Shown here piece after piece: positions 1-5,567 of a DNA stretch of 7,228 bases; within the stretch, counting starts at the first letter, position 1; each line of letters begins with the position of its first letter. The DNA comes from an uncultured Chthoniobacterales bacterium. Lineage in GTDB: Bacteria; Verrucomicrobiota; Verrucomicrobiae; Chthoniobacterales; UBA10450. A program made the position numbers and the translations under genes. Below the pieces are notes generated by a model. That model was not told where the DNA came from. It did no database searches and saw only the letters and a program-made list of their open reading frames with translations. The stretch spans positions 1 to 7,228 of the forward strand of contig CATPCN010000379.1 in assembly GCA_955652855.1 (NCBI GenBank), written 5' to 3'.

Positions 1-26
1 CCGCCGCCGATCACGAGAATTTTCAC
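1..26 (-). CDS. N-terminal start of a nucleotide-binding enzyme, possibly phosphoribosylamine-glycine ligase (partial)
   Basis: Only the first codons are in the window. Read on the minus strand from a GTG at 26-24 they give MKILVIGGG, running off the left edge. A second in-frame GTG at 32-30 would add two residues (V-H). The GTG at 26 is preferred because AGGTG, three bases before it, can serve as ribosome binding site; the more distal GTG lies directly after the sulfotransferase stop codon. A hydrophobic beta strand followed by a glycine run is typical of nucleotide-binding enzymes. The exact string is how PurD proteins (GAR synthetase, second step of purine synthesis) usually begin, before a Gly-Arg-Glu-His motif that would lie outside the window. 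Rossmann-type NAD or FAD enzymes and other ATP-grasp proteins can start the same way. The existence of a gene start is likely; the purD identity is a guess. Confidence 0.4.
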
Positions 27-32
27 ATGCAC

Positions 33-890
33 CTAAAACTCATATCGCGCCAGCCATTCTCTCGCTGCGCCGCCGAGCTCGGCTGCGCACGCTTTCAATT
101 CGCTCGTAAAGAACCGCACGATCTGCGATCGCACTTCATCCGGCAACGGTAGTTTCTTGAGCTGCGCCTTTTGGTTGTGGTCGGCCGGCAGATCACCGCT
201 CAGCTTCTGCGAATCTGCGCCGAGAAATTCCATGACCGACTGCCGTAATTTGACGGGCTCGCGTTTTAAATCATCGAAAAAATAAACATGGAGCCGGGTG
301 GGATGAATATGGCGACGCCAGCGCGCGACGATTTGGCTGAGATACGAGCGCAAAAGAACTTCAGGCCGAAGTATATTCCGCATTACTGCATCGACATCAT
401 CAGGGTTGAAGGGACTAACGGTCTGATGCCGCACAAGCATACATAATTGCGACCAGACGCGCTCCACCGGGTCGCGCGCCAAAAAGATGACGTGCAAGCG
501 CGGAAATCGCGTAGCGATGCATTCGACGACTTCGTCATGCAACGTCGAATATGCTGGCGTGATGTCGCCAGAGATAAGCGCGCCTTTAGGTTCGAACAGC
601 GTCGCGTATCCCTCAAAATCAATCTCCGGCCGTTCAGAAAGCGCCTCCATCGCATCGAGAAAGCGCACATCACGGTCATCTCGCGCATTTTTTTGCAGCT
701 TTCGCCGACGATTCCGGGCGAGGGAAAGGCCGCGTCGCGAACTGAAGTAATGCAGTCCCTTAACCGGTGGCATCCAGAAATCTGGGTGCGCTCGCAGCTG
801 ATCGTAAAGCCAACTCGTGCCCGCTTTCTGCGCGCCGACACAAAGAAAATCGGGTCCAGAGTGCGCGACGTTGTTTGGAGCCGTTTCCAT
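33..890 (-). CDS. PAPS-dependent sulfotransferase, acceptor unknown
   Basis: A 285-residue protein of the sulfotransferase family, which moves a sulfuryl group from PAPS to a hydroxyl or amino group, probably of a glycan or small metabolite. The 5'-phosphosulfate-binding loop is at residues 13-29 (PDFLCVGAQKAGTSWLY, with Lys22 and the GTSW turn). The 3'-phosphate-binding motif is at 131-148 (HVIFLARDPVERVWSQ, Arg139 and Ser147). The family block GDITPAYSTL is at 108-117, and a late FFDDL block at 204-208 resembles the usual YEDL. There is no signal peptide or membrane segment, so it should be cytosolic. Residues 41-50 read PPVKGLHYFS, whereas relatives usually have Lys-Glu there; a single base change (GGA for GAA) explains the difference. 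The ATG at 890 is the only sensible start, because a TAG lies nine codons upstream in frame; it has no clear Shine-Dalgarno sequence. It sits between the tol genes and a possible purD, which does not reveal its substrate. Confidence 0.88.
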   Translation of the reverse strand: METAPNNVAHSGPDFLCVGAQKAGTSWLYDQLRAHPDFWMPPVKGLHYFSSRRGLSLARNRRRKLQKNARDDRDVRFLDAMEALSERPEIDFEGYATLFEPKGALISGDITPAYSTLHDEVVECIATRFPRLHVIFLARDPVERVWSQLCMLVRHQTVSPFNPDDVDAVMRNILRPEVLLRSYLSQIVARWRRHIHPTRLHVYFFDDLKREPVKLRQSVMEFLGADSQKLSGDLPADHNQKAQLKKLPLPDEVRSQIVRFFTSELKACAAELGGAAREWLARYEF

Positions 891-1185
891 TTGGCAGAAG
901 TTTGAATTATTTTCCTAAGAGTGTCGAGACGCTGAGCAGTCGCTTGCAACTCGGCCGCTGTCTCCGCAAATTCAGATCTGTGCGTTGTACCATCGACAAT
1001 TTTCGGAGCATCGCGTCCATTTCCAAACCAAATCCCCAGCGCACGGGTATTCGATGGCACCCGGACAAAGCGCCGCGGCAATGTACGATGGATCAAGTCG
1101 CGCATCGCGAAGGAAAATCGCTCGCGTTGCTCTAGTTTTATCGCGACCAGCTCGGCTCGGTAATTCTTCAAACGCCCCCCAGAAT
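891..1185 (-). other. Gap between tolB and the sulfotransferase holding an open frame of uncertain status
   Basis: This stretch has no recognised gene. One minus-strand frame is open throughout and reads like protein. A TTG at 1171, 14 bases after the tolB stop and preceded by a run of six G, would begin LKNYRAELVAIKLEQRERFS. An ATG at 1105 gives MRDLIHRTLPRRF, and the frame continues with ALGIWFGNGRDAPKIV, then SEFAETAAELQATAQRLDTL, which looks helical. The frame has no stop near 890 and runs into the sulfotransferase gene in another frame, remaining open to 383, where its translation is plainly a shadow (rich in Arg and Ser). A real gene overlapping by about 500 bases is unlikely. The possibilities are a remnant of a decayed gene, a small gene whose end was lost by a frameshift (the adjacent frame has TAA near 908), an upstream module once fused to the sulfotransferase, or chance. 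I recognise no family in it. No strong terminator or promoter is visible. Confidence 0.35.
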
Positions 1186-2289
1186 CTAAACCTTTCGAGC
1201 TGGCAGGGTATCGAGAATGTAAAGCCCGCCGCCTTGCGCGAAAATGACGTGACGCGAATCCGCGCCCCAGGCCGGATTTTCGCCGCTCGATAAGACGCGT
1301 GTGCCGCCACCGGAAAGATCGAGAATCGCAATTTGAAATTCGCCGCCGCCGCGCACATTGAACGCGACTTTTTTTCCGTCTGGCGACCAGCTTGGCTCCG
1401 TGCAATAACTGTGGCTGGTCGAAAGCATTTGGCCTGATCCACCGCCGGCCGAAATTCGATAAAGCTGCGGCGAACCACGATCGTCCGACGAATAAATAAT
1501 TTCATCGCCGCTCGGCGACCAGGTCGGTCCGGATTCAACCCCATGTGTGTGAGTCAATCGCCGCGCGCCGCCGCCGCTGGCGCTGACGGTGTAAAGCTCC
1601 GGATTTCCATCTCTGCTCACGGTCAGTGCGATGCGTCCGCCATCCGGCGAAAACGAAGCGCCGCTGTTTGTACCGGGAAAATTCACGATGCGATTACGCG
1701 CACCGCTAGCGAGATCGATCATGTAAACATCGGGGTAGCCGCTTTGATAACCGGTGTAGGCGATGCGGCGCGCGTCTGGACTGATGGAAGGATGGACGCT
1801 GATCACGCCGTCGTGCGTGAGCTGTTTTACATTCGAGCCATCGTAATCGCCCACGTAAACTTCCTTTTTGCCGCTGCGCGTGCCGATGAACGCGATCTTG
1901 CTGCCGGCGATTCCTTTGTTGCCCGTCAGCGTTTCGACGATGTCGTCGGCAAAGCGATGCGCATTTTCTCGCGCGCCGCCGCTGTAAGTTTTCGAAAGCA
2001 CCGTGCCGCCGCTGTGATCGACAACTTGTCCTTGCAAACTCCCGCCGCTAGCGCTGCCCCGCGCGGTGTAAGAAGCGTTCGCGCTCATCGTGAAATAGCC
2101 GGCAAGATCGAGATCGTGCTGCAACGTCTTCGTCGCCGCTGCGCCTTCGCTGCCACTGAGCGGCGTGAGTGTAAGATTTATTCGGTCGCCTTTGCTCACC
2201 GTGATGGTCGGCGTTTCCTCGGCGCGCGCGACGAAAGCGACACTCGTTAGGCAAAAGATCGACAATACGAAAGCTGCTATTTGTCTCAT
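1186..2289 (-). CDS. tolB: Tol-Pal system periplasmic beta-propeller protein TolB
   Basis: A 367-residue secreted protein that couples the inner-membrane Tol motor to Pal and the outer membrane during cell constriction. Residues 1-23 form a signal peptide (hydrophobic core IAAFVLSIFCLTSVAFV, ending ARA before Glu-Glu). An alpha/beta N-terminal domain spans about 28-122 (LDLAGYFTM corresponds to the usual L...G.F block). A propeller of PD40/WD40-like blades spans about 128-362, with repeated SPD and WSP motifs: HPSISPDARRIAYTG at 166-180, ASFSPDGGRIALT at 211-223, PTWSPSGDEIIYS at 255-267, PSWSPDGKKVAFN at 299-311 and NPAWGADSRHVIF at 338-350. It is shorter than E. coli TolB (about 430 residues), mainly in the N-terminal domain. 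Its ATG overlaps the stop of the preceding linker gene by four bases (ATGA), so translation is probably coupled. No pal gene follows, unlike in the classical tol-pal order. Other PD40 proteins look alike, but the operon settles the name. Confidence 0.92.
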   Translation of the reverse strand: MRQIAAFVLSIFCLTSVAFVARAEETPTITVSKGDRINLTLTPLSGSEGAAATKTLQHDLDLAGYFTMSANASYTARGSASGGSLQGQVVDHSGGTVLSKTYSGGARENAHRFADDIVETLTGNKGIAGSKIAFIGTRSGKKEVYVGDYDGSNVKQLTHDGVISVHPSISPDARRIAYTGYQSGYPDVYMIDLASGARNRIVNFPGTNSGASFSPDGGRIALTVSRDGNPELYTVSASGGGARRLTHTHGVESGPTWSPSGDEIIYSSDDRGSPQLYRISAGGGSGQMLSTSHSYCTEPSWSPDGKKVAFNVRGGGEFQIAILDLSGGGTRVLSSGENPAWGADSRHVIFAQGGGLYILDTLPARKV

Positions 2290-3230
2290 TGCTCAGAGTT
2301 CAATTCGAAATTGATGTTGACGTCGTAATGCTCACCGCTGCCGAGCCCATTCGGCAGAGGATCAACTTGCGTCACACGTTTCGCAACCGCCGCGATCGAT
2401 TCATCGACAACGACATTTCCCGATGGCTTCACAATTTCAAATTTGGAAACGCGGCCGTCCTTTTCGATTCGAATCTTCACGAGCGCGGAAATCTTTGCGC
2501 CGCTCACGACACTCGTCGTCGGTTGAACCCATTCGCTATAAAAGCGGTCGTGCAACATGTTGCCGTACCACCCGGACTGCGACGCGCCACCGCCCGCGGC
2601 GCCATGTCCGCCTGCGCCCGGTGACCCCGCCGGTTTTCCGCCGTGAGCGGCGCTCGATTTTTTCGACGGCTTATCGGATTCATCATCCGAATCGCCTGTA
2701 TCGGTTTTCGGGAGCGCGGTCTTGGCAATTTCTTTTTTGTGCTCAGTCTCAGCCGTTTCTTCATCGTTTTCTGATTTCTTAGGCGCCGCGGTCGGTTTCG
2801 GCGAAGCTTTTGCGACGACCGTTTTTTTTGGCGACGGTTTCGGTGTCGGCTTGGGCGACGGTTTCGGTGTTGGCTTCGGCGTCGCGGTTGGCTTCGGCGT
2901 TATTGTCGATGTTGGCGACAGCTTCGGGGTGGGAAGTTGAATATCGCTCTTCGCTGAAGTTAAGACGGGCTGCTCGTCCTGTTTCTCTTGTGGCTTTTCT
3001 TTTTTGATTTCCGGAGTCGGAGTTGGCGGCGATTTTCTTTCTGATTTCGTTTTACGCGACGAACGCTGCGCCGCTGCCGCGCCGTCGCCGGTGCCGCCAT
3101 TCATCCAGACGACGTCAGTCGAATTGCCTTGTTGCGTTTGGCGGTTCCAGCGAATGACGCCGAGCAAAACCGCCACGTGCGCCAGTGCGATGATCGTGAC
3201 GTTGCGCCAAAAGCGTGCGTCTCGCGACAT
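2286..3230 (-). CDS. TolA/TonB-type periplasm-spanning energy transducer
   Basis: A 314-residue inner-membrane protein in the tolA position between tolR and tolB. One N-terminal membrane helix lies at about 11-27 (VTIIALAHVAVLLGVIR); His18 within it recalls the essential histidine of the TonB/TolA anchor that contacts the motor. A long low-complexity periplasmic arm follows: charged Lys/Glu stretches at 58-95, a Pro-Thr-Lys-Ser repeat at about 105-137, an acidic stretch at 153-186 and a Gly/Ala-rich hinge at 197-219. The C-terminal domain, about 220-314, is of the TonB/TolA C-terminal type (MLHDRFYSEWVQP, then LVKIRIEKDGRVSKFEIVKPSGN and a final YDVNINFEL strand). The middle resembles TonB rather than the alanine-rich helical domain II of E. 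coli TolA. I infer a TolA role because tolQ, tolR and tolB flank it; a TonB role in outer-membrane uptake is the alternative. The start is two bases after the tolR stop. Confidence 0.85.
   Translation of the reverse strand: MSRDARFWRNVTIIALAHVAVLLGVIRWNRQTQQGNSTDVVWMNGGTGDGAAAAQRSSRKTKSERKSPPTPTPEIKKEKPQEKQDEQPVLTSAKSDIQLPTPKLSPTSTITPKPTATPKPTPKPSPKPTPKPSPKKTVVAKASPKPTAAPKKSENDEETAETEHKKEIAKTALPKTDTGDSDDESDKPSKKSSAAHGGKPAGSPGAGGHGAAGGGASQSGWYGNMLHDRFYSEWVQPTTSVVSGAKISALVKIRIEKDGRVSKFEIVKPSGNVVVDESIAAVAKRVTQVDPLPNGLGSGEHYDVNINFELNSEQ
2820..2900 (-). repeat. In-frame Pro-Thr-Pro-Lys repeat inside the TolA/TonB-like gene
   Basis: A 24-base (8-codon) tandem pattern encodes PTPKPSPK twice at residues 120-135, flanked by degenerate copies (TPKPTATPK before, SPKK after). 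The 17-base unit GGCGACGGTTTCGGTGT is found exactly at 2830-2846 and 2854-2870 on the plus strand, 24 bases apart. Such Pro-Lys arms are stiff and extended and let TonB-like proteins span the periplasm. The repeat is followed in coding sense by a run of eight A (2822-2829) encoding Lys-Lys, which could slip during replication. Copy number may vary between strains. Confidence 0.85.
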
Positions 3231-3232
3231 CG

Positions 3233-3649
3233 CTATTTCGTTTCAGCTTTGGTCGCGATGCCGACTTTTGTGATCTCGGCCCGCTGCAGCGCGTCCATCA
3301 GTGAAACCAGCTTTTGCACCGGCAACTCGCGATCGGGGCGAATCACGACCGCGACATCGGGGTTCGCACTTTTCAATTCCACCAGTCGCTGCGCGAGCGT
3401 TGCGGCATCCATTTCCTCGTTGTTCAATCGGATCGCTTCCGTTCGATCGATCGAAATCGTCTGCACTTTCGTTGGATTGACCGGGGAACTCGGCGCGCCG
3501 CTCGATGGAATAACGAGGTTCACGCTGTTTTCGAGCAGCGGCGTCGTGATCATAAAAATAATCAACAAGACGAACGCCAGATCGAGCAGCGGCGTGATGT
3601 TGATCTCGCTGAGTGTCGTCAGACTGTTGCGCTGTGAATAACGTCTCAT
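3233..3649 (-). CDS. tolR: TolR/ExbD family proton-channel subunit
   Basis: A 138-residue single-pass inner-membrane protein that, with TolQ, forms the proton-driven motor. A short cytoplasmic N-terminus (RNSLTTLSEINITPLLD) leads into one helix at about 22-38 (LDLAFVLLIIFMITTPL). Asp23 matches the conserved proton-carrying aspartate of TolR and ExbD, and the EINITPLLD lead-in is the family hallmark. The periplasmic domain, about 45-138, holds the usual features: VNLVIPSS after the membrane, an ISID strand, VVIRPDRELP at 101-110, and a terminal helix and strand (LMDALQRAEITKVGIATK). Length is standard for the family. ATG 3649 overlaps the tolQ stop by four bases (ATGA). TolR and ExbD cannot be separated by sequence here; the tolB neighbour makes TolR the better name. 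Confidence 0.93.
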   Translation of the reverse strand: MRRYSQRNSLTTLSEINITPLLDLAFVLLIIFMITTPLLENSVNLVIPSSGAPSSPVNPTKVQTISIDRTEAIRLNNEEMDAATLAQRLVELKSANPDVAVVIRPDRELPVQKLVSLMDALQRAEITKVGIATKAETK

Positions 3650-4410
3650 CGCCGGAACTCTGAAACGCGCCCGCCATGATCCACGTATTTGTGCTCGAAC
3701 TCCGACGCGAGCTCGGCCGCGAAATTATCCATTTCCACGATCATGCCGCGGATGTTCGTGACGAGATAATTGTAACCAAACATCGCCGGGATCGCGACGC
3801 AGAGCGCAGTGACAGTGGTGATGAGCGCGCCGGAAACGCCTGGCGCCATGGCGGTGAGACTCGGCGCACCCGCCACCGCCACGTCGGTAAAAGTGTCCAT
3901 CACGCCCCAAACGGTGCCGAGTAATCCGAGAAACGGCGAACCGCTCACCGCTGTGGCGAGCAAGATCATTTGCGATTCAAGCTCGAGCGCGGTCTCGCCA
4001 ACCGCGCGTTCCATGGCCGCGTTGACCGCGCCCATTTGCGCGGGAGTAATTTTGTCTGCGATCTCAAGCCGCGCGCGAAAAGTTTCGTCCACTTCAGCCG
4101 AGCCGAGAAGATGAAACGACATCTCCTGACAACCGGCGCGATACACGTTGAAGAGTGGCGCGCCCGGAAAACGCGCGTTGCTTTCGAACAAACGGAGCGG
4201 TTGTCGATCTTTGCGAAACGCAACCAGAAAACGCGCGGTTTGTCTTCGCGCAAATTGAATCACGCGCAGCTTCGTTACCATGATCGACCAGCTGAAAACA
4301 GACACGATGCAAAGCAGCGTCAGCACCAGCTTGCCGGCGATGGTCGAGTGCTCGAACGCGAAGAGAAGGCCGCCCGCCGCGAGAAACTTCGGAAGTAGCA
4401 TGTGGCCCAA
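3646..4410 (-). CDS. tolQ: TolQ/ExbB/MotA family proton-channel subunit
   Basis: An inner-membrane protein of 254 residues as drawn, forming the pentameric stator around TolR. Three membrane helices are visible: about 25-45 (AGKLVLTLLCIVSVFSWSIMV), about 148-172 and about 192-214. The family core is PFLGLLGTVWGVMDTF at 159-174, followed by MAPGVSGALITTVTALCVAIPAM at 188-210, whose conserved Thr and Pro residues line the proton path. The large cytoplasmic loop between helices 1 and 2 carries the expected amphipathic stretches. The drawn start is a TTG at 4410, the first possible start after an in-frame TAA; an ATG three codons later (4401) is at least as likely, and neither has a clear Shine-Dalgarno sequence. 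The gene opens the four-gene tol block 46 bases after the lgt stop. ExbB is the alternative name, but the downstream tolB favours TolQ. Confidence 0.93.
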   Translation of the reverse strand: MGHMLLPKFLAAGGLLFAFEHSTIAGKLVLTLLCIVSVFSWSIMVTKLRVIQFARRQTARFLVAFRKDRQPLRLFESNARFPGAPLFNVYRAGCQEMSFHLLGSAEVDETFRARLEIADKITPAQMGAVNAAMERAVGETALELESQMILLATAVSGSPFLGLLGTVWGVMDTFTDVAVAGAPSLTAMAPGVSGALITTVTALCVAIPAMFGYNYLVTNIRGMIVEMDNFAAELASEFEHKYVDHGGRVSEFRR

Positions 4411-4444
4411 CTTGCTTTAGTAATAGCGGAATTCCGGCGAAGCG

Positions 4445-4463
4445 AAAGTGATCAGATCACTTT
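4445..4463 (-). terminator. Palindrome across the lgt stop codon, possible weak terminator or attenuator
   Basis: AAAGTGATC, one central base, then GATCACTTT: two perfect 9-base arms at 4445-4453 and 4455-4463. The surrounding CGAAGCG (plus-strand left side) and CGCTTCG (right side) extend the pairing with a bulge on one side. The hairpin includes the lgt stop codon (4457-4459) and lies 35 bases before the drawn tolQ start. No T-run follows on the minus strand, so it is not a classical intrinsic terminator. It could moderate read-through from lgt to tolQ, protect an mRNA end, or be incidental. The spacing to tolQ still allows cotranscription. Confidence 0.3.
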
Positions 4464-5398
4464 GCCTTCGCTTCGATCCGCGAATACTGCCGGCGCAAAT
4501 ACGCGCTGACCGTGAAGCCGATGCCGATCAAAATCAGAAACACGGAAAAAAACTGGCCGCGCGTCACGCCCCAAATCATCGATGCATCCGGCTCGCGGAA
4601 ATTTTCGACCGCAATGCGGAAGATCGCGTAGCAGATAAAAAACAAGCCGGTCAAAAGTCCACTCGGCGTGCGCATGCGCGTTCGCACCAGCCAAACAATC
4701 GCAAACAGAACGACCCCTTCAAAGAACGCTTCGTAAAGTTGCGACGGATGCCGCGGCGTCAGAATTGTCCGCAAGATTTCTTTCACTTGCAATTGTCGAT
4801 GTACGGCGGCAACGATCGCTTCAGGCGTTATTAGCGCTGGATTGATTTGCTGGCAGGCGACGATCGCGCGTTCGGCTTCCGCGGAATTATCGAACAGCTC
4901 TTTCGGAAATTGCATTGCCCATGGCACGTTCGTCACCCGACCGTAAAGCTCACCGTTGATGAAATTGGCGCAGCGACCGAAAAACAAACCGATCGGCGCA
5001 GTCACGACAAGATTGTCCCCGAGATTCGTCCAGGAAATCTTGTGCCGGTGCGCGTAGTAAAGTGTGAAAAGCAAAATGCCGATCATGCCGCCGTGACTCG
5101 CCATGCCGCCTTCCCACACGCGCAAGATCGACAATGGATCGCGCAACATCTCCGGTCTGTAGAAAAAAACGTAACCAAGCCGGCCGCCCAGCAGCACGCC
5201 GAAGAATGCCGCGCCCGAAATAAAGTCGCCCACTTGCGATGCACGCAGCTCGGCATAACCGCGGTCTGCAAGCCGCCGCATCAGCAGATATCCGCAAATG
5301 AATGCGAGGACATAAGCCAGCCCGTACCAACGCGGACCGATATTGTCCCAAAGCCGAAAGATAAACGGATCGAGATCGTGAATATAATACGCGCGCAT
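4457..5398 (-). CDS. lgt: Phosphatidylglycerol-prolipoprotein diacylglyceryl transferase
   Basis: A 313-residue polytopic inner-membrane enzyme that transfers diacylglycerol from phosphatidylglycerol to the lipobox cysteine of prolipoproteins, the first step of lipoprotein maturation. The known essential positions of E. coli Lgt are present with an offset of one: Tyr25 in RWYGLAY, His102 in SHGGMIG, Arg142, Asn145 and Gly153 within GRCANFINGELYGRV. The C-terminal pair is Arg261 (FRIAVE) and Arg268 (NFREPD), matching E. coli Arg239 and Arg246 by my alignment. The RHPSQLYEAFFEG motif is at 216-228. The segment between the FP at 164-165 and this motif is about 50 residues, some 20 longer than I recall for E. 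coli, which explains the greater length. The N-terminus (YYIHDLDPFIFRL) fits the family, so ATG 5398 is accepted despite a weak ribosome binding site. It precedes the tol genes by 46 bases. Confidence 0.96.
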   Translation of the reverse strand: MRAYYIHDLDPFIFRLWDNIGPRWYGLAYVLAFICGYLLMRRLADRGYAELRASQVGDFISGAAFFGVLLGGRLGYVFFYRPEMLRDPLSILRVWEGGMASHGGMIGILLFTLYYAHRHKISWTNLGDNLVVTAPIGLFFGRCANFINGELYGRVTNVPWAMQFPKELFDNSAEAERAIVACQQINPALITPEAIVAAVHRQLQVKEILRTILTPRHPSQLYEAFFEGVVLFAIVWLVRTRMRTPSGLLTGLFFICYAIFRIAVENFREPDASMIWGVTRGQFFSVFLILIGIGFTVSAYLRRQYSRIEAKAK

Positions 5399-5407
5399 CG
5401 GTGCGCG

Positions 5408-5436
5408 ATTGTCAGCGATGTTCGCGACGCTCGCAA
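5408..5436 (-). promoter_or_regulatory. Weak sigma-70-like promoter candidate for lgt
   Basis: On the minus strand TTGCGA (5436-5431) and GACAAT (5413-5408) stand 17 bases apart, each matching four of six consensus bases. The second box ends nine bases before the lgt ATG, so transcription would begin almost at the start codon and give a nearly leaderless message. This fits the lack of a Shine-Dalgarno sequence, but the match is weak and promoters of this lineage need not follow the E. coli consensus. Confidence 0.18.
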
Positions 5437-5443
5437 CACAAAC

Positions 5444-5567
5444 GCGCCGTCATCCCGAGCCGCGCAGACGGCGAGGGACCTCACAGTTGGAACTAAAACG
5501 GTCAAACCTAACTTGCGTGATCAACAAGTTTGGGGGAGATCCCTCGCTCCGCTCGGGATGACGGCGC
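5444..5567. repeat. Dispersed palindromic repeat of the GTCATCCCGAGC / GAGGGATCTC type
   Basis: A 124-base element bounded by a perfect 17-base inverted repeat, GCGCCGTCATCCCGAGC at 5444-5460 and its reverse complement at 5551-5567. A second inner pair, GCGAGGGACCTC at 5471-5482 against GAGATCCCTCGC at 5536-5547, matches at 11 of 12 positions. Between them is a 53-base loop without coding potential. On the minus strand the right arm reads CGTCATCCCGAGCGGAGCGA followed by GGGATCTC, which belongs to a family of short repeats I know to be scattered between genes of many unrelated soil and aquatic bacteria (variants with CATCCTGAGCGAAGCGAAGG). The arm ends on the base just before the uvrA stop codon complement (5568-5570), so the element begins directly after uvrA. 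As RNA it would fold into a long stem, perhaps acting as a uvrA 3' end. Mobility or function is not shown by the sequence. Confidence 0.75.

Noticed and set aside
383..1405. A single 340-codon minus-strand gene across the tolB end, the gap and the sulfotransferase
   Set aside because: Both ends are shadows of well-supported genes in other frames; only the middle part (891-1171) looks protein-like and is reported separately.
1543..2250. Plus-strand open frame of 235 codons opposite tolB
   Set aside because: It is entirely antisense to TolB, whose signal peptide and propeller motifs are clear; its translation has no recognisable motif.
2820..2900. Short regularly spaced repeats that could suggest a CRISPR array
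   Set aside because: The unit is 24 bases, in frame, without unique spacers, and encodes a typical TonB proline arm.
2722..2940. Plus-strand frame rich in Gly-Phe-Gly-Val repeats, resembling a structural repeat protein
   Set aside because: It is the antisense reading of the Pro-Thr-Pro-Lys codon repeat in the linker gene and has no support of its own.
2286..4410. Reading the three motor genes as an ExbB-ExbD-TonB iron-uptake operon
   Set aside because: The immediately coupled tolB points to the Tol system; no TonB-dependent receptor or siderophore gene is nearby. The alternative is noted in the gene entries.
5444..5567. The palindromic element as an insertion sequence or integron attC site
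   Set aside because: It has no transposase or coding potential, no visible target duplication, and lacks the core-site layout of attC; a small dispersed repeat fits better.
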